Virus record (IMG/VR): IMGVR_UViG_3300042894_006439
Coordinates: 1-56,556 of that record
Direction: 5' to 3' (one strand)
Length of the DNA: 56,556 nt
From: a virus
Of the stretch, positions 24,534-32,591 are shown piece by piece. Position 1 is the stretch's first letter. Every line of letters starts with the position of its first letter. Made by a program: the position numbers and the translations under genes. The notes under the pieces are model-generated. The model had not been told where the DNA came from, ran no database searches, and saw nothing but the letters and a program-made list of their open reading frames with translations.

Positions 24534-24914
24534 ATGAAATACATTAAAAAGTTTAACGAAGGTTTTGAACCTATAGTAGCACAACGTAAATTGTCAGATA
24601 ATTTTAAAAAAACTGCAGATTCAGTACTTGATATGATTGAAAGTGATGAAAGCCTACATTATCTTAAAGATATGGCAAAAGAAGTAAAAGCAGACGGAAG
24701 TGAGGGTTGGAGTACAGCAGAGAGAGATTTTATTAAAGAATTAAAATCATGTTTCCCTGAAATCGATTTTGGTATGCAAGAACACCTAAAAACTGGTTTT
24801 GATATTCCTTTCTATGGTAGAACTGGTTCAATTGGTATTGGTGGTAATCCATCAGAAACGGTTACATTATCTTCATATATTATTGGAAAACTTGGTGGGT
24901 GGCAATTCGAATAA
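24534..24914 (+). CDS. Leader-bearing late protein
   Basis: 126 residues, beginning MKYIKKFNEGFEPIVAQRKL, with a predicted cut at FNE-G. The body has helices (NFKKTADSVLDMIESDESLH; TAERDFIKELKSCFPEIDFG) and a glycine-rich beta end (PFYGRTGSIGIGGNPSETVT). The function is unknown. It has its own late-type promoter and a strong terminator, so it is a single-gene unit and may be made in large amounts. Confidence 0.75.
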   Translation: MKYIKKFNEGFEPIVAQRKLSDNFKKTADSVLDMIESDESLHYLKDMAKEVKADGSEGWSTAERDFIKELKSCFPEIDFGMQEHLKTGFDIPFYGRTGSIGIGGNPSETVTLSSYIIGKLGGWQFE

Positions 24915-24929
24915 ATCAGTAATAAGAAA

Positions 24930-24963
24930 ACTAAAAAAGTCTAACATTGTTAGACTTTTTTTT
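24930..24963 (+). terminator. Intrinsic terminator
   Basis: AAAAAGTCTAAC-ATT-GTTAGACTTTTT followed by more T's. Confidence 0.9.
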
Positions 24964-25059
24964 GTATACAAACTTTCAACCATTATGGGCAACTGATAAT
25001 TTATCTAAAGGAAATAGATACTCAAACTAAACAAATAACATAAAAAATATAAAAGAGTT

Positions 25060-25257
25060 ATGAAAGAAAAAGGAAAACGAAAAATTAAGATTTATTTTAG
25101 TATGGATCCGGACCTATACGAGGTATTTGAAAAACATATAGATGAAAATCTTTATGACAAGTCAAAAGTTATTGAAAAACTAATTGACGAGTATATACAA
25201 AAAAAAATTGAAAATAACCTAATAAAATATAAACTTTTTTCAATATTTTTCATATAA
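25060..25257 (+). CDS. Small ribbon-helix-helix-like protein
   Basis: 65 residues. The segment KIKIYFSMDPDLYEVFEKHI followed by YDKSKVIEKLIDEYIQKK fits a ribbon-helix-helix (Arc/CopG) DNA-binding fold: a short strand, then two helices joined by a turn with a serine start (DKSKVIEKL). The end is hydrophobic (LFSIFFI). It sits directly upstream of gene 32, so it may regulate that unit or act as a middle/late switch. No toxin partner is adjacent, which argues against a toxin-antitoxin pair. Confidence 0.65.
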   Translation: MKEKGKRKIKIYFSMDPDLYEVFEKHIDENLYDKSKVIEKLIDEYIQKKIENNLIKYKLFSIFFI

Positions 25258-25263
25258 TAAGTA

Positions 25264-25279
25264 ATCGGGTTAAACCGAT
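25264..25279 (+). promoter_or_regulatory. Small hairpin in the gene 32 leader
   Basis: ATCGG-GTTAAA-CCGAT forms a 5-base-pair hairpin 24 bases before the ATG at 25304. T4 gp32 represses its own translation through a leader pseudoknot and A/T-rich sequence; this leader has a similar plan (small stem, then an unstructured A-rich stretch), so autoregulation is plausible but not shown. Confidence 0.35.
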
Positions 25280-25303
25280 ATAGAAAAACAATAAAAAGCA
25301 ATT

Positions 25304-26266
25304 ATGAATGAACTTGATGATTTATTTAACGGCGGGTTAGACTCGAAAATGGACTTCTTAAATGAAGCAAAAGCAACAAACAATGACGGAATCTACAGAG
25401 TAGATTTATCGAAATGTAAAGACAAGAAAAAAGGATGGAGATCAGTAGTTAGATTTTTACCTAACTTAACACAAGAAGGAAAGATAGGCCAATCCGCGAT
25501 TGAAAAGATAACGCATTACGTGGATATTAAAAATCAAAAAGAATTAAGTGGATGGTTTGATTCACCTAAAAACTTTAATGAGAAATGTCCTTTAACAGAT
25601 TTGTATTACACAATGCAAAACTCAAAGAATGCAATCTTGATTGAGAAATCAAAACAATTGAAGTATTCTAAAAAATATTACTCTTATGTATTAGTAATAG
25701 AAGACGATCAACAACCAGAATTAGTTGGTAAAATCTTAATTTTCCAATACGGTAAAACTATTAAAGATAAAATCTCTGCTGAGAAAAATGGAGAAATCTC
25801 TGGCGTTCCTTGTAACGTATTTGATTTATCAGCTGGTAAAGATTTCGTATTAGTTGTTAAAGAAATCCAAACAGGAGACGAAACTTACCCAGATTACAAA
25901 ATGAGTATGTTCAAACCAGAAGCTACTTCTTTACCAATCTACTTTAAAGATAAAGCAGTTTTCAAAAACGCTCCACTTGTAGATGGTAAAATTAATCCAG
26001 CGGCACAAGCTCAAGTAAAAGATTTCTTACTTGAAAGAAGTAATGAATTAGAAGACTTTGCTCCGAAACATTTAACTGACGAACAACAATCAAAAATCAA
26101 TGAAATTACTAATTTCTTAACTGGTAAATCTTCTGCTTCTTATCCAAGTGCTCAACAAGCTAAACCAGCTTCTGAAGACTTTGAATTTGAAGATAGTTTC
26201 ACAAACACTGCAACAACTGCAACTGCTACTACTGAAGATGAAGATGACTTCTTTAGTGACTTGTAA
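25304..26266 (+). CDS. 32: gp32-type single-stranded DNA-binding protein
   Basis: 320 residues, close to T4 gp32 (301). It coats single-stranded DNA at the replication fork and in recombination. Seen are a short N-terminal self-association region, the OB-fold core with GWRSVVRFLPN (about 44-54), THYVDIKNQKELSGWFDSPK, KKYYSYVLVIEDDQQPELVG and ILIFQYGKTIKDKI (about 147-160), and a disordered acidic tail ending DEDDFFSDL that recruits partners. Unlike T4 gp32, the zinc cluster is not intact: only one cysteine (EKCPLTDLYY) lies in that region. The leader has a small hairpin and a strong terminator follows. Confidence 0.92.
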   Translation: MNELDDLFNGGLDSKMDFLNEAKATNNDGIYRVDLSKCKDKKKGWRSVVRFLPNLTQEGKIGQSAIEKITHYVDIKNQKELSGWFDSPKNFNEKCPLTDLYYTMQNSKNAILIEKSKQLKYSKKYYSYVLVIEDDQQPELVGKILIFQYGKTIKDKISAEKNGEISGVPCNVFDLSAGKDFVLVVKEIQTGDETYPDYKMSMFKPEATSLPIYFKDKAVFKNAPLVDGKINPAAQAQVKDFLLERSNELEDFAPKHLTDEQQSKINEITNFLTGKSSASYPSAQQAKPASEDFEFEDSFTNTATTATATTEDEDDFFSDL

Positions 26267-26317
26267 CTATATGATAATCAATTAGTTACATAAAATAAAA
26301 AGAACATTATGTTCAGA

Positions 26318-26348
26318 GAAAAAGTGCTAATTTAGCACTTTTTCTTTT
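26318..26348 (+). terminator. gene 32 terminator
   Basis: GAAAAAGTGCTAA...TTAGCACTTTTTC stem followed by T's. The T-run merges directly into the late-type box of the next gene. Confidence 0.85.
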
Positions 26349-26357
26349 TTATATATA
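26348..26357 (+). promoter_or_regulatory. Late-type box TTTATATATA
   Basis: TTTATATATA ends 4 bases before the ATG at 26362 and begins inside the T-tract of the preceding terminator. Confidence 0.45.
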
Positions 26358-26361
26358 GTAT

Positions 26362-26997
26362 ATGGAAAAAATATGTAAAGAATGTAATTTAGAAAAAGGT
26401 ATAGAGCTATTTGTAAAAAATAGAAATTTATGTAAGGAATGTATGAAGGATTATAAAAAGTCATATCATTTAAAGAATAAGGATAATATAAGTTCATTAA
26501 AAAAAGAATACTATAAGTCTAATAAAGATGATATATTAGATAAAAGGAAAGAAAATTACTCTAATAACAAGGATAAAAAACTTGAGTACCAAAAGGAATA
26601 TGCATCTTTAAATAAGGAGAAGATTTCTGCTTATAAGATGGAGTACCAGAGAAATAGGAGAAAGACTGATCCTGTTTATAAGTTGAAGTATGTTGTTGGT
26701 CGTATGATACGAAATTCTCTTAAATGTAAGGGTTTATCAAAGAATAAGAAATCTATGGATATATTGGGATGTAGTATAGAATTCTTTAAATCTTATATAG
26801 AAGAAAGGTTTGTTGATGATATGTCATGGGATAATTATGGTACTTCTTGGGATATAGATCATAGGATACCATTATCGACTGCGGTAACCGAGGAGCAAGT
26901 TTTGGAGCTAAATCATTATACTAACTTACAACCATTAGACTCTCATATAAATAGAAATGTTAAACGTGATAAAGTAGATTTTTATGAAAACTTTTAG
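26362..26997 (+). CDS. HNH endonuclease with N-terminal zinc knuckle, likely mobile
   Basis: 211 residues. The N-terminus has a small zinc motif (CKECNLEKGIELF...LCKECMKDY), then a lysine/tyrosine-rich helical linker built of repeating K-x-x-Y segments (residues 30-105). The C-terminal HNH domain contains SWDIDHRIPLSTA (about 169-181), LNHYTNLQPLDSHINRNV and KRDK. This matches phage HNH homing endonucleases that sit as free-standing genes beside essential replication genes. Its position just after gene 32, behind its own terminator and promoter, fits an inserted selfish gene. Confidence 0.85.
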   Translation: MEKICKECNLEKGIELFVKNRNLCKECMKDYKKSYHLKNKDNISSLKKEYYKSNKDDILDKRKENYSNNKDKKLEYQKEYASLNKEKISAYKMEYQRNRRKTDPVYKLKYVVGRMIRNSLKCKGLSKNKKSMDILGCSIEFFKSYIEERFVDDMSWDNYGTSWDIDHRIPLSTAVTEEQVLELNHYTNLQPLDSHINRNVKRDKVDFYENF

Positions 26998-27038
26998 TAA
27001 ATAAAAAGTATAATCTATTAAGGAAGACTGAAAAAAAA

Positions 27039-27046
27039 TATAAATA
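27039..27046 (+). promoter_or_regulatory. TATAAATA late-promoter match
   Basis: Exact T4 late promoter consensus TATAAATA, 4 bases before the ATG at 27051, the same close spacing as the TTTATATATA boxes. This links the local motif to the T4 late type. Confidence 0.4.
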
Positions 27047-27050
27047 AACT

Positions 27051-27980
27051 ATGAGTTTAGCAAATAAAAGTTTTAAAAATAACTTAACCGGTGAAGTAGT
27101 TACCGTTATTGATTCATTTGAGAACATTGCAATTTTAGAAAACAAACAAAAATTAAATGTTTCTCAGCTTATGAATCCTGCACTATATACAGAAGAGATT
27201 GATCCGATGAGTTTCTTTAATAATCAAGGAGCTTATAATATATTGGCAGAAAAGATTAAGAGTATACCGCAAGATCAAATAGGTGATGACAATGGTGAAA
27301 TAAATGTTTCTGGTGTAAATAGAATTGATGTACCAAGAGGTATTGATCAAGAAGAATCACTTATTACAATGTCTTCAGAAGAAGATGAGAAAGCAGCTCT
27401 AGCTGCTAAGTATGGTATTGTTTCACCACCAGTAGAATCTTTACAAAGACAGAATGAAGCATTTGCCAAAATATTAGGTGAAGAATCTGAAGATGAGTTA
27501 CCAAGAGTACCACAATATCAACAACCAGCTCAAGAAGTGGTTCAACGTGTTGAAGTAAATAGAGAAGAAAAGGTAGAGTATGTTCAACCAGTTCAAAGAA
27601 TAGAAGTTGAAGACCCTATTATTAAAATGTTTAAAGGAGTAAAAAGAATTGTTGAGTTTAATATCAATTTAGATATTAAGAATAAAATTCCTCGTTTAGA
27701 TTTTATTGAAATGATGGAAGATTCTTATGAAACAAGTATTATTGATTTCTTGGCAGATGAATTTACAAATGAACTTTTGAAAAATCCAGCGACTATTAAA
27801 GATATGATTAAAAGTAAAATAAATACTTTGGTTTATGGTGAGGATAAAGTTGAATCATTTCCAACACCAATAAATGATCAGATAACAGATTCAGTTACAC
27901 AAGTTCTTGAGACTCCTGTTAAGGTTACTAAACCTAGAGCACCACGTAAACCACGTGAAAAAAAAGAAGTAATTAAATAA
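27051..27980 (+). CDS. Hypothetical late protein, possibly tail or scaffold-related
   Basis: 309 residues. The N-terminal 50 residues form a small beta domain (NLTGEVVTVIDSFENIAILE). A long acidic, Gln/Pro-rich flexible region follows (about 80-190), with RVPQYQQPAQEVVQRVEVN. A folded helical domain (about 195-275: KMFKGVKRIVEFNINLDIKN, LDFIEMMEDSYETSIIDFLA) and a basic tail (PRAPRKPREKKEVIK) complete it. No family is recognised. Its stop overlaps the next gene's start (TAATGG). Its place just upstream of virion-like genes suggests a structural or assembly role. Confidence 0.65.
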   Translation: MSLANKSFKNNLTGEVVTVIDSFENIAILENKQKLNVSQLMNPALYTEEIDPMSFFNNQGAYNILAEKIKSIPQDQIGDDNGEINVSGVNRIDVPRGIDQEESLITMSSEEDEKAALAAKYGIVSPPVESLQRQNEAFAKILGEESEDELPRVPQYQQPAQEVVQRVEVNREEKVEYVQPVQRIEVEDPIIKMFKGVKRIVEFNINLDIKNKIPRLDFIEMMEDSYETSIIDFLADEFTNELLKNPATIKDMIKSKINTLVYGEDKVESFPTPINDQITDSVTQVLETPVKVTKPRAPRKPREKKEVIK

Positions 27981-28393
27981 TGGTAGATGAGGTATTTTTA
28001 CAAAATGCAGTAAGGATTAGAAGAACTTATTTAAAGTTATCTAATAATATGGATCTTTACCAAAAGAAGGCTCAAAAAGTCTCGGATAAGTTAGATGAAA
28101 CACTTGCTAGAATTGAGGAGATTGAAAAAGAAGCTAAAGAAAGTAGAAATTCAAAAGCAAGTTCAAATAATACAGAGTATTTTTTAAATGAACTAATGAA
28201 AGCACTACAAGAGGTAGACGATGAGGGAAAATCGCTAGAAGATTTGGTAAATCCTTTAAACAAAGAGATTGAGAAATTAGCATTAGAGGAACAAGAACTT
28301 TATAGAAAAATAAAAGAAAAACATTTTACTTTAACTGATGAGCAGATAATTGAATCCGTTAGAGATAGATTAATTAAAGAAAACCTTTCATAA
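27980..28393 (+). CDS. Coiled-coil late protein
   Basis: 137 residues, almost entirely helical. Two coiled-coil stretches are clear: about 25-50 (KKAQKVSDKLDETLARIEEI) and about 65-112 (LNELMKALQEVDDEGKSLED, KEIEKLALEEQELYRKIKEK). Such small coiled-coil proteins serve as scaffold or tail-assembly helpers in T4-like phages, but the exact role is not known. It is translationally coupled to the gene at 27051, and its 3' end contributes to a strong terminator. Confidence 0.7.
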   Translation: MVDEVFLQNAVRIRRTYLKLSNNMDLYQKKAQKVSDKLDETLARIEEIEKEAKESRNSKASSNNTEYFLNELMKALQEVDDEGKSLEDLVNPLNKEIEKLALEEQELYRKIKEKHFTLTDEQIIESVRDRLIKENLS

Positions 28394-28410
28394 GAAAGGT
28401 TTTCTTTTTT
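28379..28410 (+). terminator. Intrinsic terminator
   Basis: GAAAACCTTTC-ATAA-GAAAGGTTTTC followed by six T's. The T-run is shared with the late promoter box at 28408-28418. Confidence 0.9.
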
Positions 28411-28418
28411 AATATATA
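28408..28418 (+). promoter_or_regulatory. Late-type promoter box TTTAATATATA
   Basis: Exact copy of the recurrent box, 25 bases before the ATG at 28444, overlapping the terminator T-tract. Confidence 0.5.
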
Positions 28419-28443
28419 CAATAAAATATTGTTTCTATAACAA

Positions 28444-30360
28444 ATGTCTAAGATTTCTAAATACATCAAACTTGACAAAAATATTCTATTGGAGTATATC
28501 TATAATGATTCAAATCTAATATCTGAACCTTATAGTATTTTAGTTAATTCTAAATATAAAACAAATGCTTATATGGCTAGTCCATCAAGTATAACTGGTA
28601 ATGATATAAATAATCAATTATTTAAACTAGATACTATTTCTGGAAGATATGGTAAAGTAAGTTATTCACCAAACCAGACACCTGGTATTATTTCTAATAA
28701 CTATTCATTTTTACAAGTAAAAGATTACACATCAGGTAACCCATTAAGACATGATACCTTAAAAATTCACTTACCAATAAATTGGACTTTTGGAGAATAT
28801 TTAGGATTTTATGTAAAAGTTTATGCACATGATTATACAAATAGTAAAATATATGATTTATCAAATTTTTACTTTGATATGACTTCTATAGAACAACAAT
28901 ATTTATTAAACTTTACATCACCACCACTATTATTTCAAGAAAAGTTATGGGGTAAAAATATTACAGTTGAAATTCCTGCATTAAGTGAGTTATCTTCACA
29001 GATTTTAGATGGTAAACCAAGAGAGAATAGTATAAACTATAATCTTACTGATAATATCGGTTTAAGCTCAACCGCACCAATCTTTATTGACTTTCATTTT
29101 ATAACTAATATACAAACAATAAATAGTGTTACATCTTATTTATTAAGTGCAAATAACACAGTGTCAATACCCCAAGCACCAGAATTTGAAAGATTAGGAT
29201 TAGTAATTCAACATTCACCAAATGGTGATTTCTTTGAAATATATGGTGTTTATAATGATACAATATTTGGATTTAAAAAATTCATTGATGATTCATTTAC
29301 TTTAGATAGAAATTACTATGTTCAATATGATATTACTTTATATGAACAAAACATTCGTGGAAAAACTACCACAATAACTGTAACAGACAATTTTAATGAA
29401 ACTATAGAATATAGACCTATAATAAAGTATTCTTCTACAACAGCTATAATTGATGTTGAGATGAGACTTATTGATAGTGTTGATGATAGTACAATTATTA
29501 GAAGGGCATCTTATGGTATGTTACAGGATGAGTTGTCTAAATATGCAATAAACATGATGAAGATCAATGTTAAGAATGTTTCTAAACCAAAAATATATAA
29601 TATTAAATCATCTATCAATACTACTTTAATTGGTGGTTTAGGTAATGCAAACGGTTCATTAGTATTAGGTAATACTGGTACAGGTGTTCCAGGTAATGGT
29701 ATGAATAATGGTAATGGTAATACACAAGGTTTAAATAATCTAAGTTCACAAAATGGTGTAGTTATTGAGACTATTAAAGTTCCTTTCCCAGTTTTAGTAG
29801 ATAGATTTAATATCATCGCTAAATCTGATAATGCACTTTTCAATAATACTATGTTTTATGGATTTGGTAGAATTCAAATATTACTTTACCCATTTGATAA
29901 TGTTATTAAATTTTCAATTGCAACAGGACCTGAGAATAAACCAGATTATTTTAATATGACTAGTATAAGTGAAATTAGTTTTGTTATAAAGAATGATCAA
30001 AATCAAATTACATTCCCTTTATTTACAGAATCTGGTGATATTAATTTGGCAATAGGACAAGTAGTGTTTAAAGTAAATCAAAATAGATTCGCGGAGATTA
30101 AAAAGATATATGATGGTGGTATAAATATATTTTATATTACTGGTAAGAGTCAATCTACTACATCGGTAATATATACAGGTTTATTCAAGATATATGACAG
30201 TAGATCAAATGTAAATGCGTTAAATGATCAAGCAGCTAATATGCAAGCAAATAATCCTAGTATTATTTTAGATCCAAATACAACTAAAGAAACTGCGATT
30301 GTAACAAGAAAACTAATAAATGAACAAGCACCAATTATAAAACCAGGTGCTACATCATAA
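28444..30360 (+). CDS. Large virion-like structural protein
   Basis: 638 residues with no signal peptide, beta-rich throughout and rich in Asn, Ser, Thr and Tyr, as expected for baseplate, tail or head decoration proteins. Sections include LKIHLPINWTFGEYLGFYVK, QYDITLYEQNIRGKTTTITV and a Gly/Asn-rich flexible loop (LGNTGTGVPGNGMNNGNGNT, about 415-434) separating two halves. The protein ends in a disordered tail. I cannot name the exact T4 equivalent. It is co-transcribed with a tail-tube-like protein 15 bases downstream, so a tail or baseplate role is favoured. Confidence 0.65.
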   Translation: MSKISKYIKLDKNILLEYIYNDSNLISEPYSILVNSKYKTNAYMASPSSITGNDINNQLFKLDTISGRYGKVSYSPNQTPGIISNNYSFLQVKDYTSGNPLRHDTLKIHLPINWTFGEYLGFYVKVYAHDYTNSKIYDLSNFYFDMTSIEQQYLLNFTSPPLLFQEKLWGKNITVEIPALSELSSQILDGKPRENSINYNLTDNIGLSSTAPIFIDFHFITNIQTINSVTSYLLSANNTVSIPQAPEFERLGLVIQHSPNGDFFEIYGVYNDTIFGFKKFIDDSFTLDRNYYVQYDITLYEQNIRGKTTTITVTDNFNETIEYRPIIKYSSTTAIIDVEMRLIDSVDDSTIIRRASYGMLQDELSKYAINMMKINVKNVSKPKIYNIKSSINTTLIGGLGNANGSLVLGNTGTGVPGNGMNNGNGNTQGLNNLSSQNGVVIETIKVPFPVLVDRFNIIAKSDNALFNNTMFYGFGRIQILLYPFDNVIKFSIATGPENKPDYFNMTSISEISFVIKNDQNQITFPLFTESGDINLAIGQVVFKVNQNRFAEIKKIYDGGINIFYITGKSQSTTSVIYTGLFKIYDSRSNVNALNDQAANMQANNPSIILDPNTTKETAIVTRKLINEQAPIIKPGATS

Positions 30361-30375
30361 AAATAATAATAGAAA

Positions 30376-30975
30376 ATGAGATTATCCAGTCAGGCCAGTC
30401 AGTTTATATTCAATTTACCTCAAGCTTTTTTAAAGCCAGAGATTATAGATACTTATACACCAATTCTTGAGAAGAATTGGGTACAGTATGAGAATGTTAT
30501 TGATTATTTAAACTCTACTATTAAGGGTGTAAATTTTCCAGGTATCTCATTTGAATTAGTTAAACGTATCGAAGTTAGAGGTAAAGAAAGAATGTTAAAA
30601 CCTGCAAAAAACATTCAGGATATACCAACTACACATGATTTAACTGTTACATTTAGATCAGTTGATTCTGACTTAAATTACTGGTTGATGTTTGATATTA
30701 TAAGTAAACATTATTTAGATGTAGATAATGCGTTTTTAGAACCATTTACAATTACTTGTGTTGATATACATAGAGATGCAATTTATGTAATTCGTTTTTA
30801 TGAAATAATACTTAAATCTTTATCTGAGAATACTTTCAACTACTCACAACAAAAAGTTAATGCGAAAGAATTTACAATTACTTTTCACTTTAACTTTTAT
30901 GATATTGAGTTCTTACTTAATCAAAGTAAGGTACTTGAACTTGGTAATGTACCTCAGATTATTCAGATTATTTAA
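30376..30975 (+). CDS. Tail-tube-like protein (gp19/gp54 type)
   Basis: 199 residues. The pattern STIKGVNFPGISFELVKRIE (about 48-67), then TTHDLTVTFRSVDSDLNYWL (about 85-104), MFDIISKHYL and a final FTITFHFNFYDIEF (about 172-185) resembles T4-like tail tube proteins and the related tube-baseplate junction proteins: strand pairs around a central helix and an N-terminal F-P-G turn. T4 gp19 is 163 residues. The slightly larger size and lack of a closer motif leave the two alternatives open. It is the last virion gene before the minus-strand glycan island. Confidence 0.6.
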   Translation: MRLSSQASQFIFNLPQAFLKPEIIDTYTPILEKNWVQYENVIDYLNSTIKGVNFPGISFELVKRIEVRGKERMLKPAKNIQDIPTTHDLTVTFRSVDSDLNYWLMFDIISKHYLDVDNAFLEPFTITCVDIHRDAIYVIRFYEIILKSLSENTFNYSQQKVNAKEFTITFHFNFYDIEFLLNQSKVLELGNVPQIIQII

Positions 30976-31105
30976 AAAGATTTTCAATCTTAATTTTTCT
31001 TCTATTTCTCTTACTAAATAGTTCTTTCATGATGTCTGCATCAATTGACTTTGTCAGCTCATCTGCTAACATTTGTGTTATTTTATCTACTACATCGATA
31101 CTCAT
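30968..31105 (-). CDS. 45-residue conserved-motif peptide
   Basis: A short frame with ATG at the complement of 31103-31105 and TAA at 30968-30970, encoding MSIDVVDKITQMLADELTKS followed by IDADIMKELFSKRNRRKIKI and a short end. The motif (amphipathic helix, then K-S-I-D-x-D-I-M-K-x-L) is a recognisable type of short phage peptide. Its 5' part is duplicated at 32077-32145, which argues that it is or was a real coding sequence. It overlaps the tail-tube gene end by 8 bases on the other strand. Confidence 0.6.
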   Translation of the reverse strand: MSIDVVDKITQMLADELTKSIDADIMKELFSKRNRRKIKIENLFK

Positions 31106-31110
31106 ATTGA
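31046..31110. repeat. Direct repeat copy 1 (about 65 bases)
   Basis: This stretch and 32088-32152 agree at about 80% of positions in the same orientation; both contain the core ATTTTATCTACTA. They bracket a cassette of two genes. Copy 1 is the 5' part of the intact 45-residue gene. Confidence 0.75.
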
Positions 31111-31713
31111 ATATTTTGATTTATATAAAATCTCATCATTACTTTTAACTTCATTAAAAATAGGTAGATCGGATGTAACACTCATTGTAGTATCAAAGTA
31201 AACCCCTTTTATAATAGATTTATTTTTAAACTTTCTAAATAGATAGTCGTCACCACACCAAATTTTTAATTCTTCTGGTATTTGTACATAATATTTTTTA
31301 TTAAAAATAATCATACAACCAAATCCCCAATTTCTATTATCAGTCTCTTCTAATCTAAAGTTAGTATCACTTGGATCTTTATAAGATTGTTCTGCAACTC
31401 CTATTATTGTTTCATCTGCAACACTTAGTTGATTAAAAAAGTTCACATCAAATACTATATCATCATTTAATAAAGCAACTATTTCAAAATTAGATTTTGA
31501 TACTCCTAAATTCCAGGAAGGGTTTACGTAGATATTTTGATCCATCTTTACATAAATTACTTTATTATATTGATTAGTATCTATATTTTTAGATTCATAA
31601 TCATTGTCAATAATTAAAATCTCCCCAATTACATCACATTTATTTAAGTTATTTAATAATATTTCTAACTTATTTGATTTCCACATTGTTGGTATTACTA
31701 TACTTATTTTCAT
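31102..31713 (-). CDS. GT2-type glycosyltransferase
   Basis: 203 residues. It starts MKISIVIPTMWKSNKLEILL, a GT-A fold N-terminus, with EILIIDNDYES (about 31-41), NPSWNLGVSKSNFEIVALLN (about 64-83) and DD at about 84-85 as the metal-binding pair. It is short compared with typical GT2 enzymes (about 250-300) and may lack the acceptor half. It overlaps the upstream gene by 4 bases. It sits at the distal end of the island between two direct repeats, so it may have been acquired as a cassette. Donor and acceptor are unknown. Confidence 0.8.
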   Translation of the reverse strand: MKISIVIPTMWKSNKLEILLNNLNKCDVIGEILIIDNDYESKNIDTNQYNKVIYVKMDQNIYVNPSWNLGVSKSNFEIVALLNDDIVFDVNFFNQLSVADETIIGVAEQSYKDPSDTNFRLEETDNRNWGFGCMIIFNKKYYVQIPEELKIWCGDDYLFRKFKNKSIIKGVYFDTTMSVTSDLPIFNEVKSNDEILYKSKYSI

Positions 31714-32042
31714 TTTACTTTCTTATTATTTAGTTTAGAATCTATATATTCTTTTATCCATTCATTATTAAAATATTTATCTATTAAATAATTTTGATTT
31801 TTTAAACAGTTTTCATATAAATTCTGATCATTTTTTAAAATAATGATCTTTTCTATAAATTCCTCAGCAGATTTAAAAATGGTTTCCTTACTAAAGTAGT
31901 CATTATTTTCAAATGGAAATACTAAGTCTGTATATTCCATCATCATTAGTGAGTTTTTTGATAGACCCTCAAAAAATCTTTTACATAAGTGTCCAGTACC
32001 ATTTAGGTTTAGAAAGAATTTATATTTTAAAAATGTATTCAT
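31710..32042 (-). pseudogene. Truncated glycosyltransferase (C-terminal part only)
   Basis: The open frame from ATG 32042 gives 110 residues: FLNLNGTGHLCKRFFEGLSK, TDLVFPFENNDYFSKETIFK and a final helix. This resembles the C-terminal donor-binding half of a GT-B or GT10-like enzyme. Upstream the same frame continues without an ATG (reading SSHIDVYNNIPPDIF) and then meets a copy of the N-terminus of the 45-residue phage peptide in another frame. The N-terminal half is therefore missing, and the gene looks like a recombination remnant. It may still be translated, with its end coupled to the GT2 gene. Confidence 0.65.
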
Positions 32043-32076
32043 GAATATATCTGGTGGTATATTATTATAAACATCT

Positions 32077-32145
32077 ATATGACTACTGATTTTGTTAGTT
32101 CGTCAGCCAACATTTGTGTCATTTTATCTACTATATCTATATTCA
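32077..32145 (-). pseudogene. Duplicated 5' fragment of the 45-residue gene
   Basis: On the minus strand this reads MNIDIVDKMTQMLADELTKS, then VVI and a stop (the stop codon is formed at the junction). It matches the first 20 residues of the gene at 30968-31105 with a few changes. The copy ends exactly where the truncated glycosyltransferase sequence begins, marking a recombination junction. Confidence 0.7.
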
Positions 32146-32152
32146 TATTTAC
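32088..32152. repeat. Direct repeat copy 2 (about 65 bases)
   Basis: Second copy of the repeat at 31046-31110, about 80% identical by eye. Divergence between copies implies the event is not recent. Confidence 0.75.
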
Positions 32153-32589
32153 ACATATTTTTCTACATAATCAGAACATATTGCATATGCTTTGTCAATG
32201 TCTTTAAATTCTTTAGTTTCTGGCATTACTGCAACTGAATTACTACTTAGTTCTTTACCTGGATATGTCCAAAAATAACCCATTGAAGTAATAGTGAAAT
32301 CATCTTCTTGATGCCAAAAGTAATTTACATCATATCCACAATTCTTTAATAGAACCAGTGATTCTAAATTTTTACAATGTATCCACAATTTTTCTATTCT
32401 ATCACGTAACCATCTAAAGTCAACTCCGTATTGAGGTTTATCGTGTCCAAGATATATTATATTATCAATAAACCAAATATCAATCTCTACATCAAATCCT
32501 TTTTTAATTGCCATATCAATATAATTTGGTTCATTTTCATATGACTCAAATTTTCCGTTAATGTTTCCTCTATGTGATATTAGTTTCAT
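32149..32589 (-). CDS. Short GDPD-like phosphodiesterase-fold protein
   Basis: 146 residues. It starts MKLISHRGN, the start of glycerophosphodiester phosphodiesterases (the His-Arg pair). NEPNYIDMAIKKGFDVEIDI (about 19-38) supplies the expected E-x-D metal pair and IIYLGHDKPQYG the second catalytic His. GDPDs are normally about 240-300 residues, so this is a half-length TIM-barrel form. Here it sits 2 bases after the RuBisCO-like gene, in a nucleotidyltransferase/cupin/methyltransferase group, so it may hydrolyse or transfer a phospho-linked sugar substituent. Activity is uncertain because of the short length. Confidence 0.7.
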   Translation of the reverse strand: MKLISHRGNINGKFESYENEPNYIDMAIKKGFDVEIDIWFIDNIIYLGHDKPQYGVDFRWLRDRIEKLWIHCKNLESLVLLKNCGYDVNYFWHQEDDFTITSMGYFWTYPGKELSSNSVAVMPETKEFKDIDKAYAICSDYVEKYV

Positions 32590-32591
32590 TA

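Noticed and set aside
25060-25257. Toxin-antitoxin pair
   Set aside because: The ribbon-helix-helix-like protein has no adjacent toxin-sized partner in its unit.
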